Below, piece by piece: positions 1 to 7,636 of a stretch of DNA of 64,000 nt. Each line of letters starts with the position of its first letter. Within the stretch, counting starts at the first letter, position 1. The translations under genes were made by a program, and so were the position numbers. This DNA comes from Streptomyces violaceoruber (GTDB lineage Bacteria > Actinomycetota > Actinomycetes > Streptomycetales > Streptomycetaceae). Where the stretch lies: assembly GCF_033406955.1 (NCBI RefSeq), contig NZ_CP137734.1, positions 6,448,001 to 6,512,000 of the forward strand. The letters are read 5' to 3'. The notes beneath the pieces are model-generated. The model saw only the letters and a program-made list of their open reading frames with translations, had not been told where the DNA came from and made no database searches.

Positions 1-76
1 GCAGAACTGGCCGGGCCTGACCGGGGGCGGCCGGGTCAGCCGCTACGATCACGCGCTGGGCCTGGTGCCCCGCTGA
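1..76 (+). CDS. C-terminal end of an unidentified gene (partial)
   Basis: An open frame enters from the left edge and stops with TGA at 74-76. Only about 24 residues are visible, ending GLVPR. They are too few to identify a family. The gene is convergent with the nuclease gene whose stop lies 30 bases further on. The codon pattern, with G/C at third positions, looks coding. Confidence 0.45.
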   Translation, partial: QNWPGLTGGGRVSRYDHALGLVPR

Positions 77-106
77 CCCCCCGAACCCGCCCCCACCGGG
101 GTCCTG

Positions 107-1948
107 TTACGGACGGAACCGCAGCACCTGCGGGTCGTGGTCGCTGATCTGGTCGTGGAACTCGGCGTTGACGTGCACGCTGTCGTAGGACAGGTGGCCG
201 CCGCGGCGGACCGAGGGGCTGACCAGGATCTGGTCCAGGACCTGGCTGTTGCCCTGGTAGACGTACGAGTAGCGCTCGCTCCTCGGCAGCGACTTCACCG
301 CCGACCACAGGGCCCCGTCACCCTCCAGGATGCGGGCGGTCCGCGAGAACTCGAAGTCGTTGATGTCACCGAGCGCGACGACGTCCGCGTTCTTCTGGGC
401 GGCCAGGATCTCCTTGACGAAGGTGTTCACCACCTTCGCCTGGGCGTGGCGCTGGGTCTCCGAGCCGCGCGACGGCGGCTGGTACTGCGCCGTCAGACCC
501 TGGTCGCCGCCCTTGGAGTTGAAGTGGTTGGCGACGACGAAGACCGTCCGGCCGCGGAAGACGAACTCGCCCGCCAGCGGCTTGCGGCTGTCCTCCCAGG
601 CCTCGTTCGCCGGGTCCACCCGGCCGGGGGAGTGGGTCAGCGCCGCCTTGCCGCGCACCTTCCGCACCCCGGTCGCCGTGGTGGCGTCGCCGCCCGCGCG
701 GTCGGTGAAGGAGACCCGCTCCGGGTTGAACAGGAACGCCTGCCGGATGTTGCCGCCGGGCTGCCCGCCGTCCGCCTTGTCGACCGGGTCGATGCCCCGC
801 CAGTCGTAGCGCGGGCCGCCGGCCGCGACGATCGCGTCGATCAGCCTGCCGACCGTCGCGTCGGCCGCCACCGTGCCGTCGTCCGTGGCGCCGTTGTTGT
901 CCTGGATCTCCTCCAGGGACACGATGTCGGGGGACTTCAGGCGGTGCACGATCGTCTCGGCGTGCGCGGTGAAGGTGTCGTCCGACGGGTCGAGGTTCTC
1001 GACGTTGTACGTCGCCACCGCCAGCTCGCGCGCGCTCTGCCGGCGCGTCGACTCGCGCTCCGTGCCGCCGCTCTCCAGGGCGCCGATCTCGCTCGCGACC
1101 AGGGTGTAGCCGCCGTACTGGTTGTAGTCCAGCGGACCGGCGGTGGTACCGGCGAGCGTGTCGCCCACGTCGGCGGCGGGGAAGTCGGCCGGCTTGCCCA
1201 GCGACTGGATCTGGAGCCGGCCGGTGTTCTGGTCGTCGTAGGAGCCGTAGACCGTGCCGCCGCGGCGGTTCGGGTTCTCCCAGGGCTTCACCGTGACCCA
1301 CAGCTCGGTGTACGGGTCCGAGGCGCCGACCACCCGGGCGTCGGCGACCCGGACGTTCATGCCCTCCAGGGACTCGTAGTAGTCCAGGGCGTACGTCCCC
1401 GGCCGCAGGGGCAGGGCGTTGACCGAGCCGTTCGCCGCCCCGTCGCCCTCGGGGGCGTACGCGCGGGGCACGGAGCGGGCGGAGACGGTCGTCGCGGCCG
1501 GGATCGCGTTGCCGCCCGAGACGACGGTGACCGTCGGGCGGGTGATCTCGGTCAGCGACTGGTTCCCCGACGACGTACCGCCGGGGACGTACTCCGAGAC
1601 CGTCCCGGAGACGGCGACCGCGTCTCCGACGGCGACCTCGGGGGCCCCGCTCGTGAAGACGAAGACGCCCTCGCTGGTGGCCGGATCCGCGTCCGGCAGC
1701 GGGTCCTGCATCCAGAAGCCCTTGGAGGAGCCGTAGCCGCGGACGCCGGTGACGATTCCGGCCACGTCCGTGACCTGCTCGCCGGCGTACGGCGACAGCC
1801 GGGTGCTGCCCTGGACGTCGTGGATCCGCACCGGGCCGGCCGCTGCGGAGGCGGCGTGCGCGGGCGTGGTGAGGACGACGGTGGACGCCGCCGAACAGAC
1901 GGCGGCGACGGTGAGCGCGGCGAGGCGCGCGGAGGACTTGCTGGCCAA
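107..1948 (-). CDS. Secreted endonuclease/exonuclease/phosphatase family nuclease
   Basis: About 613 residues, predicted extracellular DNase/phosphodiesterase of the ExeM/NucH type. I prefer the TTG start at 1948 because GGAGG lies six bases upstream and the product then opens with a clean signal peptide (LASKSSARLAALTVAAV ending PAHAASA). The N-terminal half contains an OB-fold-like segment (GIVTG, GFWMQDP). The C-terminal half carries the EEP nuclease motifs: ATYNVEN, SLEEIQ, ANHFNSKGGD, LGDIND and the terminal SDHDP. A longer frame to 1996 exists but has no ribosome site. It probably scavenges extracellular DNA, which fits the phosphatase gene nearby, although I see no convincing PHO box in its own upstream region. 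Confidence 0.88.
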   Translation of the reverse strand: MASKSSARLAALTVAAVCSAASTVVLTTPAHAASAAAGPVRIHDVQGSTRLSPYAGEQVTDVAGIVTGVRGYGSSKGFWMQDPLPDADPATSEGVFVFTSGAPEVAVGDAVAVSGTVSEYVPGGTSSGNQSLTEITRPTVTVVSGGNAIPAATTVSARSVPRAYAPEGDGAANGSVNALPLRPGTYALDYYESLEGMNVRVADARVVGASDPYTELWVTVKPWENPNRRGGTVYGSYDDQNTGRLQIQSLGKPADFPAADVGDTLAGTTAGPLDYNQYGGYTLVASEIGALESGGTERESTRRQSARELAVATYNVENLDPSDDTFTAHAETIVHRLKSPDIVSLEEIQDNNGATDDGTVAADATVGRLIDAIVAAGGPRYDWRGIDPVDKADGGQPGGNIRQAFLFNPERVSFTDRAGGDATTATGVRKVRGKAALTHSPGRVDPANEAWEDSRKPLAGEFVFRGRTVFVVANHFNSKGGDQGLTAQYQPPSRGSETQRHAQAKVVNTFVKEILAAQKNADVVALGDINDFEFSRTARILEGDGALWSAVKSLPRSERYSYVYQGNSQVLDQILVSPSVRRGGHLSYDSVHVNAEFHDQISDHDPQVLRFRP

Positions 1949-2164
1949 CGGATCCCTCCGGGGATGTGACGTGGCGCGGGACTCTACGCGCGTCAATCTC
2001 CTGCTTGCTCCGGCCAGTTGTCAAGGTTTCGGCCATGTACACCACCCGTCGGGGAGATGAACCGGGCGGCATGGGGCGAAACCCGTCTAGGCTGAGCCGT
2101 TGAGTCGTACGCGGTCCCGACCCGGCCGTACGGCGGTCAAGAGGCGCGCGAGGAGAAACATCCG

Positions 2165-3592
2165 ATGTCAGACAGCTCCACCCTGCCGCCCGCACGGCTG
2201 CGCCCCGAAGCGGAGCTGGCCCGCGACGCGCTGTCCGCGCCGGTGCTCGCCCGGGCCGCGCGGCTGGCCCGCTGGGCCGATGCCGGCACCCGTGTCGACG
2301 CCGGAGGCGGACTCGTCGAGGAGCAGCTGCCCGCGGCGGCCGAGCAGCTCGGGCTGAGCGGGGACGACGCCGCCGCCCACGCGAGCGAGGCCTGGCGGAT
2401 CGCCGTCGACACCGGGCTCGTCGAGATCACCGACGAGGAGGCGGGCACCGTGGCCGCGGGCGAGGACCTCGCCCTGCTCACCGGCGGCTCCCCCCAGGAC
2501 GTGCTCGGGGTCTGGCTCACCGCGCTGGAGGCCGTGCTCGCCGACGCGAGCGTGCCCGACCTCGACGGCCTGGTCGACGCGATGGCCGAGGGCGGCGAGG
2601 TCGACCTGTCCTCCCTCGACTGGGACCCCGAGGCCGAGTCCGATTTCCTCGACGGCGTGCTCGGCAACCTCTACCTGCTCACCGTCGGCGAGGACGGTCC
2701 CGGCGAGGCCCCGGTGCCGCTGCCGGCGCTGGCCGCCTCCGTGATCGTGCCCAGCGACATGGGCGAGCCCAGCAACGAGGTCCTCGAGCAGGTGTCGGAC
2801 GCGATGATGCGCCTGGACGACCAGTTCCGGCTGCTCGAACCGGTCGGCCTCGTCGAGTACCAGCCGGTCGACGAGGCGCTCATGGCCGACGCCGACGAGG
2901 AGCCCGCCGCCCCCGTCGACGAGGCCGACGTCACCCGCTACGGCATGGTGCGGCTCACCCCGCTCGGACTGTACGGACTGCGCGCCCGGCTCCTGGACGC
3001 CGGTTTCGAGGCGCCCGCCGTCGGTGACCTCTCCGACAAGGGCGCCGACGCGCTCCTCGACGGCACCGCGCCCTTCCCGCCGGCCGCGGCCCACGCCGAG
3101 ACCGAGCTGTGGCTGGCCGGGCGGAGCCCGCTCGACGCCGCCCGCGAACTCCTCGCGGCGGCCCGTGGCACCGACCCCGGCGCTCCGCTGCGCCGGCTGC
3201 GCTGCCAGCAGGCGCTCTCCCTGGTCGGCGCGGAGGCCGAGCCCGCGCTGCGGGAGGTCCTCGACGACGCCGAACTGGGCGGCCTCGCCCGGGTGTGGCT
3301 CACCGAGCACGGGGCCCGGGACGTCCCGCCGCCGCCGCAGGAGATGGTCTTCTGGCTGACCATCGACACCGTCGCCGCCCAACTCGCCGCCGAGGGCAAC
3401 TCCGAGGAGCTGCGCGCCCTGGTGGAGGGTCTCGCCCGGCAGCACAGCGGCTTCTTCGACACGGTCTGGCGGGTCGAGCACCCGGCCACCCCGGAGGTCC
3501 TGGAGGCGATGGGGCGGCTGCACCCCGACAAGAAGGTGGCCAAGGAGGCCCGCAAGGCGGCGTTCAAGGCACGCTCCCAGCAGGGCGGCTGA
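2165..3592 (+). CDS. Conserved Streptomyces protein of unknown function
   Basis: 475 residues, acidic and Leu/Ala-rich, with no signal peptide or membrane segment. The start is supported by GAGGAG ten bases upstream. The middle (RLTPLGLYGLRARLL) looks winged-helix-like, and the C-terminal third has the alternating helical character of HEAT-type repeats (ALSLVGAEAEPALREVL). I do not recognise a catalytic motif and assign no function. It is transcribed divergently from the nuclease gene. Its last 14 codons and the following bases are partly duplicated 179 bases downstream. Confidence 0.75.
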   Translation: MSDSSTLPPARLRPEAELARDALSAPVLARAARLARWADAGTRVDAGGGLVEEQLPAAAEQLGLSGDDAAAHASEAWRIAVDTGLVEITDEEAGTVAAGEDLALLTGGSPQDVLGVWLTALEAVLADASVPDLDGLVDAMAEGGEVDLSSLDWDPEAESDFLDGVLGNLYLLTVGEDGPGEAPVPLPALAASVIVPSDMGEPSNEVLEQVSDAMMRLDDQFRLLEPVGLVEYQPVDEALMADADEEPAAPVDEADVTRYGMVRLTPLGLYGLRARLLDAGFEAPAVGDLSDKGADALLDGTAPFPPAAAHAETELWLAGRSPLDAARELLAAARGTDPGAPLRRLRCQQALSLVGAEAEPALREVLDDAELGGLARVWLTEHGARDVPPPPQEMVFWLTIDTVAAQLAAEGNSEELRALVEGLARQHSGFFDTVWRVEHPATPEVLEAMGRLHPDKKVAKEARKAAFKARSQQGG

Positions 3593-3893
3593 GCGCCCGA
3601 GGGCGGCGTACGCGGGCGGGGCGGCGGCCGAGCGCCGAGTGGGACGGGTCGGCGGCCGAGCGGCGAGTGGAACGGGTCGGCGGCCGAGCGGCGTACGGGA
3701 CGCGGCAGGCGGCGGCAGGCGGCGGCCGCCGCAAGGCGGCGTTCAAGGCACGCTCCCAGCAGGGGGCTGAGCGCCCCAGGGCGGCGTACGCGGGCGGGGC
3801 GGCGGCCGAGCGGCAAGTGGAACGGGGCGGCGGCCGAGCGGCGTACAGGACGCGGCAGGAGGCGGCAGGCGGCGGCGGGCGGCGGCCCGAGGG
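3551..3893 (+). repeat. Imperfect tandem duplication of a gene 3' end plus downstream DNA
   Basis: The block beginning CGCAAGGCGGCGTTCAAGGC at 3551, inside the end of the upstream gene, recurs at 3730 (offset 179). Both copies continue through the equivalent of the stop codon, then GGCGGCGTACGCGGGCGGGG and GGCGGCCGAGCGGC. Copy 1 has an extra internal repeat of a GTCGGCGGCCGAGCGGCG unit. Copy 2 carries a one-base change after CAGCAGGG that shifts the frame, so it is not a functional C-terminus. Together with the next feature this accounts for the 434-base gap before the phosphatase gene. Confidence 0.85.
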
Positions 3894-3913
3894 CGGGGGA
3901 GAGGTCTCCGCCA

Positions 3914-3954
3914 GTTCAACTCCCGTTCAGGCGCGGACGGGACCCCCGTTCAGG
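3914..3954 (+). promoter_or_regulatory. Candidate PHO box (PhoP operator)
   Basis: GTTCA occurs at 3914 and again exactly 11 bases later at 3925, which is the spacing of the paired 11-base direct repeat units (GTTCACC-like) bound by PhoP in Streptomyces. A third GTTCAG at 3948 lies 23 bases further on. The site is 70-110 bases upstream of a PhoX-like phosphatase gene, where phosphate-starvation control is expected. The second half of each unit departs from consensus, so this is a motif-based inference. Confidence 0.5.
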
Positions 3955-4026
3955 CGCGGGCGGAACCGTGACGCCGGATCGAGGTCCGCCACCCTCCACG
4001 GCTCGCCCACCGTCACAGGAGACACC

Positions 4027-5499
4027 ATGTCGCTCACTCGCAGGGACTTCGCCGGCCGATCCGCGCTCACCGGCGCCGGGGTCGTGCTGGCGGGCAGCGT
4101 CGGCGCCCTCGCCACCGCCCCCAACGCCCTCGCGTCCACGGACACCGACAGCGTGGGGGCGGAGCACGACGGCCACGACCACCACCACGGCCACGGCCAC
4201 GGCGGGGTCGGCTACGGGCCGCTGCTCCCCGACCCGGACGGCATCCTCGCCCTGCCCGCCGGCTTCCGGTACGAGATCATCACCTACTCCGGGCGGACCA
4301 AGCTGGAGTCCGGCGAGTACACCCCGTCCAACCACGACGGCACCGCCGCCTTCGACGGCCCACGCGGCACCACCCTCCTCGTCAACAACCACGAACTCGG
4401 CGGCCACCGCGACGACTGGCCGCACCCCGTCCCGCTCACCGAGGGCCTCGTCTACGACCCGGCCGCCGCCGGCGGCTGCACCGTCGTCGAGGTCCGCCGC
4501 GGCGGCCACGTCGCCGAGTGGGTCGGCATCGCCGGCACCGCCACCAACTGCGCGGGCGGCAGCACCCCGTGGGGCACCTGGCTGACCTGCGAGGAGACCG
4601 AGGACAGGGCCGGCGAGGAGGGGATGACCAAGGACCACGGCTACGTCTTCGAGGTCGACCCCGAGGACCGCCGCGCCAACCGCGAACCCAAGCCCGTCAA
4701 GGCGCTCGGCCGCTACGCCCACGAGGCCGTCGTCATCGACCCCAAGCGCGGCCACGCCTACCTCACCGAGGACGCCTCGGGGCCCAACGGCCTCCTGTAC
4801 CGCTGGACCCCGCCGGAGCACTTCCGGCACGGCCGCGGCCGGCTGCGCACCCTCGCCGACGACGCCGGGGTCCTCCAGGCGTTCAAGTGCTTCGACTCCG
4901 GCGGCAAGTTCGTCGACGACCTCTCCCGCGCCACCAGGACCGGCACCGTCTACGGCGTCGACTGGGTCGACGTCCCCGACCGCGACGCGCAGACCACCTC
5001 CGTGCGCAAGCAGTTCGCCGCCGGCGAGGTCACCCGGGCGCGCAAGCTGGAGGGCATGTGGTGGGCCGACGGCGGCGCCTACGTCGTCTCCTCCTTCGCC
5101 CGTGACGAGAGCCCGGGCCGGCCGCACGACGGCCAGGTCTGGTTCTACGACCCCAAGCGCCGCACCCTGACGCTGAAGGTCCTGCTCGGCGTCAACGCCG
5201 ACCCGTCCGCCGACGGCGCCTTCGACGGCCCCGACAACATCACCGTCTCCCCGTACGGCGGCCTGGTCATCGCCGAGGACGGCGACGGGGTCCAGCACCT
5301 GTTCGGCGCCACCGACAGCGGCCGCACCTACCCCATCGCCCGCAACGAACTGAACCTCGGCACCGAGGACGACCCCGAATACAGCGAGTTCACCGGCGTC
5401 ACCTTCTCGCCCGACGGCCGCACCCTCTACGCCAACATCCAGACGCCGGGCATCATGCTCGCCATCACCGGGCCCTGGAAGCGCCAGAAGCGCCGGTAA
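4027..5499 (+). CDS. Tat-exported PhoX/DUF839 family phosphatase-like protein
   Basis: 490 residues. The ATG at 4027 follows AGGAGA by a few bases. The N-terminus has a twin-arginine signal (SLTRRDFAG, then a hydrophobic run ending ALAS), so it is exported folded, as PhoX enzymes are. A His-rich stretch (GHDHHHGHGHGG) follows and may bind metal. The body shows the DUF839 beta-propeller pattern: NNHELGG, GGSTPWGTWLTCEET, YAHEAVVID, EDASGPNG and the C-terminal FTGVTFSPDGRTLYANIQTPG. Known PhoX enzymes are Ca/Fe alkaline phosphatases that release phosphate from organic esters. The probable PHO box upstream supports this role. Substrate specificity cannot be read from the sequence. Confidence 0.88.
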   Translation: MSLTRRDFAGRSALTGAGVVLAGSVGALATAPNALASTDTDSVGAEHDGHDHHHGHGHGGVGYGPLLPDPDGILALPAGFRYEIITYSGRTKLESGEYTPSNHDGTAAFDGPRGTTLLVNNHELGGHRDDWPHPVPLTEGLVYDPAAAGGCTVVEVRRGGHVAEWVGIAGTATNCAGGSTPWGTWLTCEETEDRAGEEGMTKDHGYVFEVDPEDRRANREPKPVKALGRYAHEAVVIDPKRGHAYLTEDASGPNGLLYRWTPPEHFRHGRGRLRTLADDAGVLQAFKCFDSGGKFVDDLSRATRTGTVYGVDWVDVPDRDAQTTSVRKQFAAGEVTRARKLEGMWWADGGAYVVSSFARDESPGRPHDGQVWFYDPKRRTLTLKVLLGVNADPSADGAFDGPDNITVSPYGGLVIAEDGDGVQHLFGATDSGRTYPIARNELNLGTEDDPEYSEFTGVTFSPDGRTLYANIQTPGIMLAITGPWKRQKRR

Positions 5500-5532
5500 T
5501 TAATTCGCTCGCCCGAACGACGGCCGCCCTTT

Positions 5533-5538
5533 TAGAGT
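5533..5538 (+). promoter_or_regulatory. Possible -10 box for the Y RNA array
   Basis: TAGAGT ends eight bases before the first base of the closing stem of Y RNA 1 (5546), the right distance for a -10 element. The -35 region is poor, so the promoter call is tentative. No comparable promoter is visible before Y RNAs 2 and 3. Confidence 0.35.
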
Positions 5539-5545
5539 GATGAAC

Positions 5546-5681
5546 GTCCAGGTGCGAAGGCAGGACCTACTTCCACTCATAATGGGGCGGCCACGGGTTC
5601 GAGTCCCGTCACCGGCACAACGCGCCGGTGTAGCTCAGGGGTTAGAGCACCTTGTCGGTTCCGCCGACCTGAACTCTGGAC
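5546..5681 (+). ncRNA. Y RNA 1, YrlA-type (permuted tRNA mimic)
   Basis: About 136 nt. The ends pair as GTCCAG (5546-5551) with CTGGAC (5676-5681). An internal loop (GGTGCGAA side; GACCTGAACT side) and a second helix follow (GGC, bulged A, GGACC at about 5560-5568 with GGTTCCGCC at 5658-5666), which is the bulged-helix layout that Ro60 binds. The middle is a tRNA in permuted order: T arm ACGGG-TTCGAGT-CCCGT (5593-5609), acceptor-like hairpin CACCGGC/GCCGGTG (5610-5616 and 5624-5630) closed by a 7-nt loop, then TA and a D arm GCTC/GAGC (5633-5648) whose loop contains GG. This is the architecture described for bacterial YrlA RNAs. It lies directly upstream of the Ro60 gene. Confidence 0.85.
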
Positions 5682-5698
5682 ACCCACAACTTCATGCA

Positions 5699-5773
5699 CC
5701 TCCCGGTGCGCGGGCCGCGGCTACTTCTTCTGCAAAAAGAATCCCATGCCGCCGCCCACTTGATCTCGGGAGG
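5699..5773 (+). ncRNA. Y RNA 2, short canonical Y RNA
   Basis: About 75 nt, with no tRNA-like module. Its ends pair perfectly (CCTCCCG 5699-5705 with CGGGAGG 5767-5773). The internal loop carries GGTGCGC on the 5' side and ACTTGATCT on the 3' side. The second helix is GGGC-C-GCGGC (5712-5721) against GCCGC-C-GCCC (5748-5757), interrupted by a C opposite C. The tip is a small hairpin, TTCTT/AAGAA (5725-5741). The 3' CACTTGA resembles the CACUUGA of vertebrate Y RNAs. The shared GGTGCG...GGC block at the same position as in Y RNAs 1 and 3 makes a common family and a common Ro60 ligand likely. Confidence 0.78.
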
Positions 5774-5784
5774 CCCAGCAGTCC

Positions 5785-5930
5785 AAGGGTGCCCGGTGCG
5801 CAGGCAGCGGATATTTCCTTTGATCGGACGGTTGCGGGTTCGAATCCCGTCATCGACTTCGGGTCGGTGTAGCTCAATTCGGCAGAGCATCCGTACAGTC
5901 CCGTCGCCGATTCCGACCTCGGGCACCCTT
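5785..5930 (+). ncRNA. Y RNA 3, YrlA-type (permuted tRNA mimic)
   Basis: About 146 nt. An 11-bp perfect terminal stem joins AAGGGTGCCCG (5785-5795) to CGGGCACCCTT (5920-5930). GGTGCGCAGGCAGCGG and CCGTCGCCG form the Ro60-type internal loop and second helix. Then comes a T arm GCGGG-TTCGAAT-CCCGT (5834-5850), acceptor-like hairpin CATCGAC/GTCGGTG (5851-5857 and 5863-5869) with a TTCGG loop, and a D arm GCTC/GAGC (5872-5888) with GG in the loop. Only 11 bases separate it from Y RNA 2, so the two are probably cut from one precursor. No terminator is visible before the Ro60 start 67 bases downstream, so read-through into that gene is likely. Confidence 0.85.
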
Positions 5931-5997
5931 ACGCTGCCGTGTCTCCCTCCGGAAATGTTCGGGATTTCGAGCTTTCGAGAATTCGGGGGAATTCACC

Positions 5998-7599
5998 ATG
6001 GCGCGCTTCAACACCAGGACCGCGAAGGCGCAGCCCACCTCGCGCGTGACGTCGACGGGCCGCGTGCTGCGCACCTACGAGGGCGGCCGGGGCACCGAGC
6101 GCGACGCGCGCTCCGAGCTCTACCTGCTGTCGGTGGCCAACTTCGTGTCCCAGCAGACCTTCTACGAGTCCGGCGCCGCCCGCGACGACCGTTTCGCCGC
6201 GCTGGTGCGCGAACTCGCCGTCGCCGACCCGTCCTGGACGGCCGGCCTGCTCGGCTGGCTGCGCGGCGAGGGCAACCTGCGCACCGCCTCGATCGTCGGC
6301 GCCGCCGAGTACGTCAAGGCCCGCCTCGACTCCGGCGTCACCGATGGACCGTCCAACCGGCAGGTGATCGCCTCCGTCCTGCGGCGGCCCGACGAGCCCG
6401 GTGAGCTGCTCGCGTACTGGACCGCGACGTACGGCCGCGCCGTGCCCAAGCCGGTCAAGCGGGGGATCGCCGACGCCGTGCGGCGGCTCTACCACGGCAA
6501 GTCGCTGCTGAAGTACGACACCGCGTCCAAGGGGTACCGCTTCGGCGACATCCTCAACCTGGTGCACGCGGCCCCCGACCCCGACAAGCCGTGGCAGGGC
6601 GAGCTGTTCCAGTACGCCCTCGACCGCCGGCACAACCCGGACACCGCGGTGCCGCCCGCCTCGAACCGCGTCCTGACCGCGCACCGCGAGCTGATGGCGC
6701 TGCCCGTCCCCGAGCGGCGAGCGGCGGTCACGGCACCCGACGGTGCCGAGCGGCTCGCGGCGGCGGGCATCACGTGGGAGATGCTGGCCGGCTGGCTCCA
6801 GGGGCCGATGGACAAGGCCGCCTGGGAAGCGGTGATCCCGTCCATGGGAGCGATGGCATTGCTCCGCAACCTGCGGAACCTCGACGAGGCCGGTGTCTCG
6901 GACGAGGTCGCCGCCCGGGTCGCGGCGCGGATCAGCGACCCGGCCGAGGTGGCGCGCTCGCGGCAGTTCCCCTTCCGCTACCTCGCCGCGTACCGGCACG
7001 CGCCGTCACTGCGCTGGTCGTACCCCCTGGAGCAGGCGCTCGGGCACTCGCTGGCCAACGTGCCCGCGCTGGGCGGCCGGACGCTGGTCCTCGTGGACCG
7101 GTCGGGCTCGATGTTCTACTCGCGGATGTCGGACCGCTCCGAGCTGACCCGGGCCGACGCGGCGGCGGTCTTCGGCACGGCGCTGGCGCTGCGGGCGGCC
7201 GACGCGGACCTGGTCGAGTTCGGTTCGTCGAGCAACCGCGTGACGTACCGCGAGGGCGAGTCGGTGCTGAAGGTCCTGGGCCGCTTCCGCAACCTCGGCG
7301 GCACCGACACCACCGAGGCGGTGCGGCGCCACTACGAGAAGCACGACCGGGTGCTGATCGTCACCGACGAGCAGTACGCGTACAGCCGGTACGGCGACCC
7401 GACCGAGCAGGTCCCGGCACACGTGCCCGTCTACACCTGGAACCTCGCCGGGTACCGGGCGGGCCACGGCCCCTCGGGCCGGGCCAACCGGCACACCTTC
7501 GGCGGGCTCTCCGACGCCGCGTTCCGGATGGTCCCGCTGCTCGAGGCGGGCCGCGACGCCGACTGGCCCTGGGACGCCCGGGACGAGCACGCGCGGTAG
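5998..7599 (+). CDS. rsr: Ro60/TROVE-domain RNA-binding protein (Rsr homologue)
   Basis: 533 residues, the usual length of bacterial Ro60. Residues about 20-340 form the helical TROVE/HEAT ring that binds Y RNAs on its outside and single-stranded ends of misfolded RNAs in its centre (for example NFVSQQTFYESG, GNLRTASIVGAAEYVK). Residues about 360-520 are a von Willebrand A domain with an intact metal site: D367-R-S369-G-S371, T436 in GGTDT and D457 in TDEQ. The ATG at 5998 follows GGGGGA. In bacteria Ro60 tethered by Y RNA assists RNA decay and rRNA maturation under stress. Three putative Y RNAs lie immediately upstream on the same strand. Confidence 0.95.
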   Translation: MARFNTRTAKAQPTSRVTSTGRVLRTYEGGRGTERDARSELYLLSVANFVSQQTFYESGAARDDRFAALVRELAVADPSWTAGLLGWLRGEGNLRTASIVGAAEYVKARLDSGVTDGPSNRQVIASVLRRPDEPGELLAYWTATYGRAVPKPVKRGIADAVRRLYHGKSLLKYDTASKGYRFGDILNLVHAAPDPDKPWQGELFQYALDRRHNPDTAVPPASNRVLTAHRELMALPVPERRAAVTAPDGAERLAAAGITWEMLAGWLQGPMDKAAWEAVIPSMGAMALLRNLRNLDEAGVSDEVAARVAARISDPAEVARSRQFPFRYLAAYRHAPSLRWSYPLEQALGHSLANVPALGGRTLVLVDRSGSMFYSRMSDRSELTRADAAAVFGTALALRAADADLVEFGSSSNRVTYREGESVLKVLGRFRNLGGTDTTEAVRRHYEKHDRVLIVTDEQYAYSRYGDPTEQVPAHVPVYTWNLAGYRAGHGPSGRANRHTFGGLSDAAFRMVPLLEAGRDADWPWDARDEHAR

Positions 7600-7636
7600 G
7601 GTGCCCGGAAGGTTGCCCGCTGTGCAGGGAGGGGCT

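Noticed and set aside
137..1969. Long plus-strand frame opposite the secreted nuclease gene
   Set aside because: It is Arg/Gly/Val-rich with no domain and mirrors the nuclease gene, which has intact catalytic motifs and a signal peptide.
1949..2164. PHO box for the secreted nuclease
   Set aside because: A single GGTTCA on the minus strand (near 2056) has no second GTTCA unit at 11-base spacing.
3109..4026. Extension of the PhoX-like gene upstream through the duplicated region
   Set aside because: The frame is open by chance to 3109. The ATG at 4027 has a ribosome site and is followed at once by the Tat signal.
5591..5650. tRNA gene in the region before the Ro60 gene
   Set aside because: T-arm and D-arm sequences look canonical, but the order is T arm, acceptor, D arm, with no anticodon arm. 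The same holds at 5834-5888. They fit YrlA-type Y RNAs better than tRNA genes.
5537..5926. Short protein-coding frames across the Y RNA array (for example 5537-5872 plus, 5642-5926 minus)
   Set aside because: They cross the paired stems, lack ribosome sites and have no codon bias. The RNA structures explain the sequence.
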